From the NCBI RefSeq assembly GCF_001663155.1, contig NZ_CP015963.1, positions 2,008,001-2,072,000 on the forward strand: 64,000 nt of DNA, read 5' to 3'. Source of the DNA: Altererythrobacter ishigakiensis. GTDB taxonomy: Bacteria > Pseudomonadota > Alphaproteobacteria > Sphingomonadales > Sphingomonadaceae. The position numbers were made by a program, and so were the translations under genes. Below the pieces are notes generated by a model that made no database searches, was not told where the DNA came from, and saw only the letters and a program-made list of their open reading frames with translations. Of the stretch, positions 1 through 8,441 are shown one piece after another (within the stretch, counting starts at the first letter, position 1; every line of letters begins with the position of its first letter).

Positions 1-961
1 CATCTCTGATGATATTGGCCAAGATTTCAGGCCCGGCCATTGTCCCGAGCGGGGTCAGGTGAACGTCACCTGCTGCTGCCGCACTTGAGCCGACCAATAC
101 GATCTGTCCATCCAACCCTCCAGATTGGAGAGCCTTTGGGCGGCCCTGTTCTTTAATGACAAGGCGCGAAAGTGCCCGTCGCTCCCAGCCGCTTCCATAG
201 GCGGCGGAATTATCGATCGTAGATGCAAGCGAAAAGAAGATCGGTTCTTCTTCATTGCGCTCGTAAGTTTGGCCAAGCTTGTCCAGTAGTGCAAACGCGA
301 TCGTTGCTCTTGTCTCAAGACTTCCGTCCGAGGAAAACTGAGTTAGAACGCTTCGATCGAGGTTTCTTACGATACCGTCAGAATAGCCGCTGTTGTCGAA
401 CAAAACTGCCGGCGCAAAAGTCATAAACGGGGCGCCAGTAAGCGCGTCGTCTCTCGCAAAGAAGACATTATCGCGTCCGGGCGCGCCGGGCATCGCGGCG
501 ATCAGTACAGACGGAATCTTCTGCCAAGCAGAGAACAACTCGGTCTGCTGATCCGGCTCGACGTCCCAATGGTCATCGGGCAAGCGCGTATCAAAGACGA
601 TTGCCTTCGCTCCAGATTCAGCGAGCCCGCCTGCGATGAACAGCAAGACTTCATGGTGAACAACGCCATTCGTTCGGCAGTCCCAAGGATCGGCTGCGAG
701 CATTTCGCAACCGGCTTCGTCGATGTCCAGGAAAACGATCGGATCGATATGGCGGTGTTCTCCGGAATCACTCCAACCGCCCGTTCCGAAGAATGACACA
801 GCGACGCGATAGGTAAAATCACCGCTGGACTTCTCCATTGCTTTGATCGGAGCGAAGCCGACGGCCGACACTCCGCTCATTGCTAGCGCGACAAGTAGAC
901 TCAAAATGACAGCGCTCAGGCTGGCGATGGCACCTTTATTTACCCAATCCCGACACTTCAT
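1..961 (-). CDS. CHASE2 domain membrane protein, 3' end outside window
   Basis: The minus-strand frame is open from an ATG at 961 to the left edge (about 320 residues), so the C-terminus is missing. An N-terminal membrane segment lies at residues 10-30. The rest matches the extracytoplasmic CHASE2 sensor fold: VFLDIDE near residue 77, a GAKAIVFDTRLP strand-turn, and the closing signature GQIVLVGSSA...TPLGTMAGPEILANII. CHASE2 domains are usually followed by membrane helices and then an adenylate/diguanylate cyclase, histidine kinase or Ser/Thr kinase, but the output part lies outside this window. What it senses cannot be inferred. The domain call is fairly sure; the enzyme class is unknown. 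Confidence 0.8.
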   Translation of the reverse strand, partial: MKCRDWVNKGAIASLSAVILSLLVALAMSGVSAVGFAPIKAMEKSSGDFTYRVAVSFFGTGGWSDSGEHRHIDPIVFLDIDEAGCEMLAADPWDCRTNGVVHHEVLLFIAGGLAESGAKAIVFDTRLPDDHWDVEPDQQTELFSAWQKIPSVLIAAMPGAPGRDNVFFARDDALTGAPFMTFAPAVLFDNSGYSDGIVRNLDRSVLTQFSSDGSLETRATIAFALLDKLGQTYERNEEEPIFFSLASTIDNSAAYGSGWERRALSRLVIKEQGRPKALQSGGLDGQIVLVGSSAAAAGDVHLTPLGTMAGPEILANIIRD

Positions 962-1202
962 TCTGCAAATCTACACATAGGCGAAACTAAGAACAGCTCT
1001 AATCTGGTTTTCAATTCAGTGCTAACGACCCAATTCAAGCGGTTCGGTGGCGGAAGCTCGTGTGAGGGCACTTAGGTTGCTATAAGCTGGCCGGAACAGT
1101 TATGCATTCCCAATGGTCATCAGGCGCCACCCGCATGGGTCGCGGCCAACTTTGGCCTTGGTAACTCAATTTATCGCCTGTTCAGCATACTGACGACACC
1201 CC

Positions 1203-1757
1203 GTGAGCATGAGAAAGATAATTACTGGCGCTATTCTGATTGCCTTGACTGGCATTGTTCAACCTTCGGCAATCGCCCAGGATCCTGCGACGTTCTATCA
1301 TCGTTTCAATACATCAAAAGAACGTGGCAGCCTGTTCTATTGGTTCACTGGCAGCGGCCCTGGAAGTCTGTATTTTTGGCGGAATGGCACAGAAAAAGGG
1401 AGCGCCTACTACAGGCTAAACGGCGAGCATCAAGGCAGCGAATATCATTGGCTTAATGGTAGATTGGATTGGTCGCTCTACCGTTGGCATAACGGCCGTG
1501 GCGGTACTAGCGAATATGCATTCTACAACTTGAATTTCTCAACCTTGGGCTACGACACAGCAGTGGCATGCCTTGGAGCCAGGGTCAGAATCGAAGTCTG
1601 CGATCACGTTCAGGAATGGACTTCTCGCCATCGAAAATACGGAAATTCCTGGCGCGACCTAGTCGCGCAAAGTCAGATTTGTTCAGAGCGTGCCAAATTT
1701 TTGCCCTTTCCTCCAACTTTCAAATTCGCAGTTGGGTCCATTGTCGTCACCAAATGA
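1203..1757 (+). CDS. Secreted protein with six 12-residue aromatic repeats, unknown function
   Basis: A 184-residue product with a signal peptide (basic start, hydrophobic run to about residue 20, likely cleavage after AIA-Q around residue 25). Residues 42-113 are six tandem 12-residue units with consensus GSxYxWxNGxxx; the middle three (54-89) are best conserved and the last two decay. The C-terminal 70 residues hold three cysteines and no motif I recognise. The start is GTG at 1203, with an in-frame ATG at 1209 as alternative. The gene sits alone between a divergent CHASE2 gene and tRNA-Met and looks AT-richer than its neighbours, which may mean recent acquisition. MORN and choline-binding repeats are only loosely similar (length and spacing differ). 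I assign no function. Confidence 0.7.
   Translation: MSMRKIITGAILIALTGIVQPSAIAQDPATFYHRFNTSKERGSLFYWFTGSGPGSLYFWRNGTEKGSAYYRLNGEHQGSEYHWLNGRLDWSLYRWHNGRGGTSEYAFYNLNFSTLGYDTAVACLGARVRIEVCDHVQEWTSRHRKYGNSWRDLVAQSQICSERAKFLPFPPTFKFAVGSIVVTK
1326..1541 (+). repeat. Six in-frame 36-bp coding repeats
   Basis: This stretch encodes residues 42-113 of the secreted protein as six units of exactly 12 codons: GSLFYWFTGSGP, GSLYFWRNGTEK, GSAYYRLNGEHQ, GSEYHWLNGRLD, WSLYRWHNGRGG and TSEYAFYNLNFS. The period is constant with no insertions. The DNA copies have diverged, so this is an old internal duplication and not a fresh slippage tract. Confidence 0.8.
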
Positions 1758-2002
1758 ACTTAATCCTGCAATCCACGAGATTCCGCAAGAAGTCATAGAA
1801 TTACCCAATTCTGTAGTTCCTTTTGGAGCGAGCTAAGAAATTGGGCGAATACATCATTGCGATGATTATTTGCACCAGAACCTTAAAGCGACTTGCTGGT
1901 GTAGACCGGATGGCAGCTTTCCACTCCAAAAGCTGCCATTCGCTTTAAAGTGTTGTGTGCCCGAAAGCGGACCAAGTTAGTCAAGATACTCGCTGGTAAT
2001 CT

Positions 2003-2079
2003 TGGTAGCGGAGGAGGGACTCGAACCCCCGACACATGGATTATGATTCCACTGCTCTAACCACCTGAGCTACTCCGCC
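2003..2079 (-). tRNA. tRNA-Met (CAT)
   Basis: Read on the minus strand it folds as a complete cloverleaf: acceptor GGCGGAG with CTCCGCT (G-U at the first pair), D arm AGCTCAGGTGGTTAGAGCA, anticodon stem GTGGA/TCCAT with loop ATCATAA (anticodon CAT), T arm GGGGGTTCGAGTCCC, and an encoded CCA. The body resembles the elongator tRNA-Met of alphaproteobacteria; a C-to-lysidine tRNA-Ile is the alternative for a CAT anticodon but fits less well. Confidence 0.93.
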
Positions 2080-2156
2080 CCGAAAGGCCTGCCGGATAGC
2101 AGCAAAGCTGCTTGGCAGGCGGCGCATTTAGGGCGCGTTGCCAGCTTGGTCAACCG

Positions 2157-2666
2157 CTATTGCCCGCGAAATGCGCAGCGCTTCACCGCTTCCCATGGAC
2201 CATCGCGATAGATATACATTTCCAGAGCCGGAAAGCGGAACTCGCGTGGCTCGATCTGCGCCCTTAATTCGGCCTGCAATGCGCGCGCTTCCTGCTTTGA
2301 TACCTTGTTCTGGATGGTAATGTGCGGGCGTGGTTCATAGAGGTCCTGCGCGGTCAATGCACCGTGGAAATGTTCCGCAATAAGAGCGCGAATTTCCAGA
2401 AAATCCTCGCTTTGCAGAGCGATCGCAGTCCCCTTTCCCAAGTCCATGACACCTGCGACGCTGCCACGAGGCGGCGCAAAATCAGCAGCAATGCGCGGCA
2501 GATAGTCCTTCAATTCCTCGAACAGCGATGGAGCGAAAGAGTGGAACATGGTGACATGCGCGTGCAGCTTGTTCCGGTGCGCAGGATAGTGCGCCCGCCG
2601 CAAACCCTCCGCCCATGCCTGAACATCCTGAGGCAGCGCGGCGGTGACGATGAAAGGTTGCGGCAT
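2157..2666 (-). CDS. 2'-5' RNA ligase family (2H phosphoesterase) protein
   Basis: The 169-residue protein has the two HxT/S motifs of the 2H phosphoesterase superfamily: HVT at residues 37-39 and HIT near residue 115, each at the end of a beta strand. Members act on 2',3'-cyclic phosphates or 2'-5' linked RNA; the physiological substrate is usually unknown. The length suits the compact bacterial form. It lies 9 bp downstream of mltG on the same strand and is probably the last gene of the acpP-fabF-mltG transcript. The family call is good; ThpR orthology is not certain. Confidence 0.85.
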   Translation of the reverse strand: MPQPFIVTAALPQDVQAWAEGLRRAHYPAHRNKLHAHVTMFHSFAPSLFEELKDYLPRIAADFAPPRGSVAGVMDLGKGTAIALQSEDFLEIRALIAEHFHGALTAQDLYEPRPHITIQNKVSKQEARALQAELRAQIEPREFRFPALEMYIYRDGPWEAVKRCAFRGQ

Positions 2667-2675
2667 CGAAACTGG

Positions 2676-3638
2676 CTATATGCCGTTCTCAGAGCGAAAA
2701 CGGCGCCACTTGGCAACATTCGCTTCATGTTCTGCATTGGTTTCGGCAAAGGCGTGACCGCCTGATCCATCAGCGACCATGAACAGTGCGCTGGTCTTCG
2801 CCGGGTTAAGCACGGCAGCGATGCTCTCACGCCCCGGATTTGTGATCGGCCCCTTGGGGAGTCCGGCCATCGAATAAGTGTTATAGTCGTTCACCGCGTC
2901 GATTTCGCTTCGCCGAATGCGTCGCCCCAAAGGTCTGCCCTTGGTTATCGGGTAGATAATCGTAGGGTCGGCCTGCAACCGCATACCAATCTTCAGTCGG
3001 TTGGAATACAAACCTGCGACCATGCGCCTTTCGGACGGTTTGCCTGTTTCTTTCTCAACCACTGAAGCGAGGATCACCGCCTCTTCTGGCGTTGTAACCG
3101 CGATGTTATCACCCCGCTGGGCCCAAGCTTCGGTCAGATAGGCAGTCATCGCTGATTGCATCCGGCCCAGCACGGCCTGACGATTTTCTCCGCGCTCAAA
3201 ATCATAGGTGTCGGGCAGTACAGATCCCTCTGCAGGGACATCAATCTCTCCGGTCAGCAATTCTTCGGACATCAACCGCTCATGCACCAGCACCGAAGGC
3301 ATGCCCTCCGGGATAGTGATAAAGCGTCGGATCACATCACCTGACTGAAATGCGCGTAGAATATCTGCCTGGCTCATGTTCGCGGTAAGTGCGAATTCAC
3401 CAGCCTGGATCGGGTCACCCGAACCAAACAGCTTTGCATGCAATAGTAAGCCATCAGCTGAACTGATAAGGCCTCGTTCTTCAAGCTGGTTTGCGACAGA
3501 AGTTAGCGACGAACCGGTCCGTATGACAAACGCGGTGTCCTCTTCAACTGTTGCCTCGCCCAGCATCGCACCGAGCAGGAGAGAACCTGCCAACAGCGCC
3601 GCGAGAATGGCCGCGACGAGGCAGCCGAGCTTTCTCAC
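2676..3638 (-). CDS. mltG: Endolytic murein transglycosylase MltG
   Basis: MltG is an inner-membrane lytic transglycosylase that cuts nascent glycan strands and so sets strand length. This 320-residue protein has an N-terminal membrane anchor (residues 5-25), a LysM-like part, and the YceG catalytic core with the conserved glutamate in VVEKETGK, followed by LQADPTIIYP and the GLPKGPITNPG signature. The start is GTG at 3638, one base after the fabF stop. The order acpP-fabF-mltG is widespread in proteobacteria, so translation is likely coupled to fabF. Confidence 0.95.
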   Translation of the reverse strand: MRKLGCLVAAILAALLAGSLLLGAMLGEATVEEDTAFVIRTGSSLTSVANQLEERGLISSADGLLLHAKLFGSGDPIQAGEFALTANMSQADILRAFQSGDVIRRFITIPEGMPSVLVHERLMSEELLTGEIDVPAEGSVLPDTYDFERGENRQAVLGRMQSAMTAYLTEAWAQRGDNIAVTTPEEAVILASVVEKETGKPSERRMVAGLYSNRLKIGMRLQADPTIIYPITKGRPLGRRIRRSEIDAVNDYNTYSMAGLPKGPITNPGRESIAAVLNPAKTSALFMVADGSGGHAFAETNAEHEANVAKWRRFRSENGI

Positions 3639-3639
3639 C

Positions 3640-4899
3640 TCAATCGACCTGCTTCATCACTAGCGAAGCGTTGGTGCCGCCGAAGCCAAAGCTGTTGTTG
3701 AGCACAGCGCGGACTTCGCGTTTCTTCGCCTTGTGGGGGACGAGATCAACGCCCTCCGTCCCTTCATCTGGCGTAGCCAGATTAAGTGTCGGAGGAACAA
3801 TCTGATCGCGCATAGCAAGGATGCAAAATACCGCTTCAACAGCGCCCGCACCGCCTAACAAGTGACCGATTGCAGACTTGGTCGAGCTCATCGAAGCGCC
3901 ACTCAAATCGTCACCCAACACTCGCTTCACCGCGGCCAATTCAATCGTGTCTGCCATGGTCGAGGTGCCATGGGCGTTAACATAGTCGATGTCGCCGGGG
4001 CCAAGCCCAGCCTTGCGCAATGCCATTTCCATGGCCAGCTGCGCGCCCTTGCCTTCGGGATGAGGTGCAGTGACGTGATAAGCATCGCCTGATAGGCCAT
4101 AGCCAACCACTTCAGCGTAAATCTTAGCGCCGCGTGCCTTCGCATGCTCATATTCCTCAAGCACAACCACACCTGCGCCTTCGCCCATCACGAATCCATC
4201 GCGGTCCTTGTCATAAGGTCGACTAGCCTCGGTCGGGCGGTCATTCATGCTCATGTTAAGCGCGCGGGCCTGCGCAAAACCTGCGACGCCCAGCGGGTTG
4301 ATTGTGCTTTCAGATCCGCCCGCAAGCATAACATCCGCATCGCCATCCTTGATCATACGAGCCGCGTCGCCAATCGAGTGCGCGCCAGTAGAGCAAGCCG
4401 TGACAACAGCATGGTTTGGTCCCATCAGACCGTACTTGATCGAAACCTGCCCGCTGATCAGATTGATCAGGCGCCCATGGACAAAGTGCGGGCTAACCCG
4501 GCCGGGCCCGCGCTCGTGTAGATTGACCGATTCAAGCTCGATCCCTGGCAAACCGCCAATTCCCGATCCAATTGAACAGCCGGTGCGCAGCTTCAGGTCA
4601 TCGTCCATCTCGGCAAGGCCAGCATCTTCCAATGCCTGCCCTGCTGCGTCGATGCCGTAAACAATAAAAGGATCGACCTGACGGCGCAGTTTGCTGTCCG
4701 TCCGCTTGTCAGGATCGAAACCATCCGGGTGATCAGCCGGTTTTACCTCGCACGCGATCTGACACTTCTGATCAGAAGCGTCGAAGCGGGTGATGGGGCC
4801 GGCTCCGCTCTTGCCAGCGATCAGATTGCTCCAGCTTGTCTCAACATCGCCCCCCAATGGGGTAACAAGGCCAAGACCGGTAACAACGACACGACGCAT
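3640..4899 (-). CDS. fabF: 3-oxoacyl-ACP synthase II (KAS II)
   Basis: FabF condenses malonyl-ACP with long acyl-ACPs in fatty acid elongation. The 419-residue protein starts at an ATG (4899) with MRRVVVTGLG; the longer frame upstream would need a TTG. The thiolase-fold triad is visible: the nucleophile in TACSTGAHS, the first histidine in VNAHGTST, and the second in AIGHLLGGAG, plus the C-terminal NSFGFGGTN loop. It is downstream of acpP across a hairpin at 4953-4985 and directly upstream of mltG. Confidence 0.97.
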   Translation of the reverse strand: MRRVVVTGLGLVTPLGGDVETSWSNLIAGKSGAGPITRFDASDQKCQIACEVKPADHPDGFDPDKRTDSKLRRQVDPFIVYGIDAAGQALEDAGLAEMDDDLKLRTGCSIGSGIGGLPGIELESVNLHERGPGRVSPHFVHGRLINLISGQVSIKYGLMGPNHAVVTACSTGAHSIGDAARMIKDGDADVMLAGGSESTINPLGVAGFAQARALNMSMNDRPTEASRPYDKDRDGFVMGEGAGVVVLEEYEHAKARGAKIYAEVVGYGLSGDAYHVTAPHPEGKGAQLAMEMALRKAGLGPGDIDYVNAHGTSTMADTIELAAVKRVLGDDLSGASMSSTKSAIGHLLGGAGAVEAVFCILAMRDQIVPPTLNLATPDEGTEGVDLVPHKAKKREVRAVLNNSFGFGGTNASLVMKQVD

Positions 4900-4952
4900 C
4901 GGATTCTCCGTAAACAAGCACTGTGCTGGTCAAATGCCTAGACCAGATAGCA

Positions 4953-4985
4953 ACAGGCTCAACCCCCTTTGGGGGCCGAGCCTGT
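4953..4985 (-). terminator. Hairpin between acpP and fabF (possible attenuator)
   Basis: On the minus strand ACAGGCTCGGCCCCC pairs with GGGGGTTGAGCCTGT around an AAA loop: 15 pairs including two G-U. No run of T follows, so it is more likely a partial terminator or an RNA-stabilising 3' end for an abundant acpP message than a full stop. This fits the common need for much more ACP than FabF. Confidence 0.6.
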
Positions 4986-5044
4986 CAATAACCCGCTAAC
5001 TCGCAGCCAAAGCCACGCCAACGCGGGACAAAGACGATAAGGAC

Positions 5045-5281
5045 TTAGCCCTTGTTGTCTTCGATGAATTTGGTTGCATCACCAACGGTGGTGATCTTTT
5101 CTGCAGCATCGTCGGGAATTTCAACGCCGAATTCTTCTTCGAACGCCATAACCAATTCAACGATATCAAGGCTGTCAGCGCCCAGATCGTCAATGAAGCT
5201 GGCTTCCTGAGTTACCTTGTCGCCTTCGACGCCAAGGTGCTCGACAACAATTTTCTGCACGCGGTCGGCAGTATCGCTCAT
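5045..5281 (-). CDS. acpP: Acyl carrier protein
   Basis: A 78-residue acidic protein with the phosphopantetheine attachment serine in the canonical [14 protein letters not shown] motif (serine at residue 37). It carries growing acyl chains for FabF and, through FabZ at 32 kb, for fatty acid synthesis generally. A strong Shine-Dalgarno (AGAGGG) precedes the ATG, and a good sigma-70 type promoter lies at 5362-5390. It heads the acpP-fabF-mltG cluster. Confidence 0.98.
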   Translation of the reverse strand: MSDTADRVQKIVVEHLGVEGDKVTQEASFIDDLGADSLDIVELVMAFEEEFGVEIPDDAAEKITTVGDATKFIEDNKG

Positions 5282-5361
5282 AATGATCCCTCTGCTTATG
5301 GGGTTTAGAATTAGCTTTCGCCCTAATGAACGGCGCTGATTAGCGCAAGGGCTGTTCGCAT

Positions 5362-5390
5362 TAGATGGTGCCGCTGCGTCGTTCTGTCAA
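5362..5390 (-). promoter_or_regulatory. Probable housekeeping promoter of acpP
   Basis: On the minus strand a perfect TTGACA (5390-5385) is followed after 17 bases by CATCTA (5367-5362), with TCTAAT overlapping as an alternative -10. It is about 80 bp upstream of the acpP ATG and points at it. This was judged by consensus match only; no transcript data. Confidence 0.6.
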
Positions 5391-5400
5391 ACAGGCATAG

Positions 5401-6393
5401 CTATTCAATGGAGGGGCTTTGAGGGGTATCCCCAGCCAGCGCCATCGCAGTCAGGCTGAGCGCAGCGATCTGTTCGCGTGCCAGCAACCGGCTGTTGACC
5501 CGTGCCATACCATTGCGGAAGCGACTTTTGTCAGAGGCTAGTATCAGCTGATCGTATGCTTCAGCAGCGAACTCGAGCGCCCCATCAGCCTCTCGGCATA
5601 GTGCAGCATTATAGAGTGCGGATCGTTGGTACGGATTGCGTGTGAGAATATCCTCAAACACCTTGCAAGCGCCGACCGGATCACTTTTGGTCAACTTGAT
5701 CGCGCGCTTGAACGCTTTGCGATCGGACCGCTCCAACCCGCTACGGCCTTCCAGGATACGATAGCGGTTAAAGCGCTGCTCTGGTGCGAGATCGAGCCTC
5801 ACTGACCGCGCAAAACGTGAAATCATGGGCTCGATCATCGCGTCGGCAGACGGAACGAACGAACTGTCCGCGCAATATCGCTGCGAGTTGGAAAAGCTAT
5901 CCTGACGCCGATAAAGTGTACCTGCGCTACCGACCAATTCTACCTTGGGCCGGAACTCAACATGCAAACGGCGGCATTCGTAAACGTCGACGACGCTTTC
6001 GACGCATTCCTTAGAGCCGTCTTCCATTTTGACTCTACGCACACAACGAGTGTGTTCGATTTCGCCATCCGCAATGTCGTAGATGCGCGAGCCAGCAATC
6101 CCGCTCAAAGTGGCGACATCTGCGTGAGATACATCAACATCGAATGAAGCGGGCGCGACACGGAAGAATCTTTCGCCACGGATCCGCGCTTCGCCAAGCT
6201 GAGCTATGAGAGCATTCTCCAGCGCGTAGCCCTCACTCCCGCGGATCGGCTCGATGGATATCTCCGCCACCCCGCGTGCGGCATCTGTGCGCGCTGCATA
6301 GACACCTTCAACCGCAAGACGCTCTGCCTGCGCGGCGCCACCCGACACAGCGCATACGGCCGTCAGCGAGATTGCGAGTTTGCGAAAAGACAT
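5401..6393 (-). CDS. Secreted Cys-rich protein with C-terminal TPR-like region, unknown
   Basis: The 330-residue product has a clear signal peptide (MSFRKLAISLTAVCAVSGGAAQA). The mature part starts with an alpha/beta segment (residues 24-120), then a cysteine-containing section (Cys in TRCVRR, KECVES, YECRR and RYCADS) that may form disulfides in the periplasm. Residues 240-300 look like TPR helices (KVFEDILTRNPYQRSALYNAALC). The ATG is preceded by a strong GGAGGAG. It lies between aspS and acpP on the same strand but has its own spacing. I do not recognise the family; a periplasmic role is inferred only from the leader. Confidence 0.8.
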   Translation of the reverse strand: MSFRKLAISLTAVCAVSGGAAQAERLAVEGVYAARTDAARGVAEISIEPIRGSEGYALENALIAQLGEARIRGERFFRVAPASFDVDVSHADVATLSGIAGSRIYDIADGEIEHTRCVRRVKMEDGSKECVESVVDVYECRRLHVEFRPKVELVGSAGTLYRRQDSFSNSQRYCADSSFVPSADAMIEPMISRFARSVRLDLAPEQRFNRYRILEGRSGLERSDRKAFKRAIKLTKSDPVGACKVFEDILTRNPYQRSALYNAALCREADGALEFAAEAYDQLILASDKSRFRNGMARVNSRLLAREQIAALSLTAMALAGDTPQSPSIE

Positions 6394-6472
6394 TGCTCCT
6401 CCGATTCGTCGGTCGGAGGAGATGTTTATTCATTTAACTTCAACTGAAGATGAACAAACTGGCACATCTCGC

Positions 6473-8260
6473 CTATTTGGTCTCTTTGGGAGGCTCCACC
6501 ACGCGCAAGTGCAATTCGCGCAGCGACTTTGGTTCCGCTGGGCTTGGTGCGCCCATCAGCCGGTCTTCCGCCTTCTGGTTCATCGGAAACAGCGTGATTT
6601 CGCGCAGGTTCTGCGCGCCGCAGAGCAGCATCACGATCCGGTCAACACCGGCGGCCATCCCGCCATGCGGCGGCGCACCATATTGGAATGCACGGTACAT
6701 ACCGCCAAAGTCGCGTTCGACGTCTGCTTTTGAAAGCCCGACGACTTCGAACGCTTTGACCATCGTTTCTGGCTTGTGGTTCCGGATTGAGCCCGATGCG
6801 AGCTCAAAGCCGTTGCAGACCAAATCATACTGATATGCTTTGATCGTCAGCGGATCCTGCGTTTCCAATGCCTCGAGCTCGCCCTGCGGCATGGAGAACG
6901 GGTTATGGCTGAAATCGACCTTCTTCTCGTCTTCGTCATATTCGTAGAACGGGAAGTCGATGATCCAAGCGAACTCGAAACGGTTCGTGTCGATCAAGTC
7001 GAGCGTTTCGCCTACACGGATGCGCGCTGCGCCGGCTAGCTTGGCAGCGTCAGCTTCCTTGCCAGCAGCGAAGAACAAGCCGTCGTTATCGCCCAGCCCG
7101 AGCTCGGCATATAGCTCTGCCATGCGCTCAGGCCCGTGGTTCTTGGCGATCGGGCCGCCAAACTCGCCACCCTTTCGCGTGACGTAACCAAGGCCAGCAA
7201 AACCTTCCTTGCGCGCCCAATCATTCATGTCATCGAAGAACTTGCGGCTCTTCTCATGCGTGTTTGGTGCCGGGATCACGCGGACGCGGCCCCCGCCACC
7301 CACGATCTTCTCAAACAAGCCAAAGCCAGACTTTTCAAAATGGCTAGTGACGTCGCTTATAATCAGCGGGTTGCGCAAGTCCGGCTTGTCTGTGCCGTAT
7401 TTCAGCATCGCTTCGGCATAGGGAATGCGCGGGAACTCGCCTGACGGCGTCACATGCTTGCCATCAGCGAATTTCTCGAATGTGCCAGCGATGACTGGCT
7501 CCATAGTATCCCACACCTCTTCCTGCGTGACGAAGCTCATCTCCAGATCGAGCTGGTAGAATTCGCCCGGCAGGCGGTCAGCGCGCGGGTCTTCATCGCG
7601 GAAGCAGGGCGCGATCTGAAAGTAACGATCAAAGCCCGAAACCATCAGCAGCTGTTTGTAGATCTGGGGTGCCTGCGGAAGTGCGTAGAATTTGCCCGCA
7701 TGGATACGGCTCGGCACCAGGAAGTCGCGAGCGCCTTCGGGCGATGAAGCTGTCAGGATCGGGGTGGAAAATTCATTGAACCCGATCGCGTTCATCCGCT
7801 GACGCAAGTCAGCCACGATCTGCGTGCGCTTCATCAAATTCTTGTGCAGCGTTTCGCGGCGAAGATCCAAGAAGCGGTACTTGAGTCGAATGTCCTCTGG
7901 GTACTCCTGCTCGCCCGCAACCGGCATCGGCAGCTCTTCAGCTGCGCTTTGTACAGTGATCGAACGCGCGAACACTTCGATCTCGCCAGTTGGCAGATCG
8001 TTGTTCACGGTCTCTGGCATGCGTGCCTTCACATCACCATCGATAGTGATGACCGATTCGGGACGCAGCTTTTCAAGCACCGAAAGGGCAGGCGAATCTT
8101 CGTCGGCCACGATCTGAGTCATTCCGTAATGATCGCGTAAGTCGACAAAGAGCACACCGCCGTGATCGCGTTTGCGGTGAATCCAACCTGAGAGACGTAC
8201 ACTTTCACCGACATTTTCTGCCGAAAGCTGTGCGCAGTTGTGGGTACGATAGGCGTGCAT
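6473..8260 (-). CDS. aspS: Aspartyl-tRNA synthetase
   Basis: Charges tRNA-Asp, and in organisms without AsnRS also tRNA-Asn. The 595-residue class II synthetase has an N-terminal OB-fold anticodon domain (residues 1-110), motif 2 region [10 protein letters not shown], the bacterial GAD insert in the middle, and motif 3 near the C-terminus ([12 protein letters not shown]). The bacterial-type length and GAD insert are typical. The lack of visible AsnRS or gatCAB here means discrimination cannot be judged. Confidence 0.98.
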   Translation of the reverse strand: MHAYRTHNCAQLSAENVGESVRLSGWIHRKRDHGGVLFVDLRDHYGMTQIVADEDSPALSVLEKLRPESVITIDGDVKARMPETVNNDLPTGEIEVFARSITVQSAAEELPMPVAGEQEYPEDIRLKYRFLDLRRETLHKNLMKRTQIVADLRQRMNAIGFNEFSTPILTASSPEGARDFLVPSRIHAGKFYALPQAPQIYKQLLMVSGFDRYFQIAPCFRDEDPRADRLPGEFYQLDLEMSFVTQEEVWDTMEPVIAGTFEKFADGKHVTPSGEFPRIPYAEAMLKYGTDKPDLRNPLIISDVTSHFEKSGFGLFEKIVGGGGRVRVIPAPNTHEKSRKFFDDMNDWARKEGFAGLGYVTRKGGEFGGPIAKNHGPERMAELYAELGLGDNDGLFFAAGKEADAAKLAGAARIRVGETLDLIDTNRFEFAWIIDFPFYEYDEDEKKVDFSHNPFSMPQGELEALETQDPLTIKAYQYDLVCNGFELASGSIRNHKPETMVKAFEVVGLSKADVERDFGGMYRAFQYGAPPHGGMAAGVDRIVMLLCGAQNLREITLFPMNQKAEDRLMGAPSPAEPKSLRELHLRVVEPPKETK

Positions 8261-8441
8261 CTAAAATCTTGTCCTGTTCGGGTGTATGGCGCTAAAGGCG
8301 CGCGCAAGAAAAGGCGCGAAGGACCCTTAGCGGTTTCAAGCGCGCGCTAACAGGGCAAGAGGGGGGCTTTGTCAAGGCTCACCTCAACATCTGGGCTTTA
8401 CGCCCGAGAGCGGTACTCCGCTCCACACGAAGAAAAGACGA

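Noticed and set aside
1568..1798. 76-residue plus-strand frame overlapping the repeat protein
   Set aside because: Overlaps the repeat-protein gene out of frame with no signal or ribosome site.
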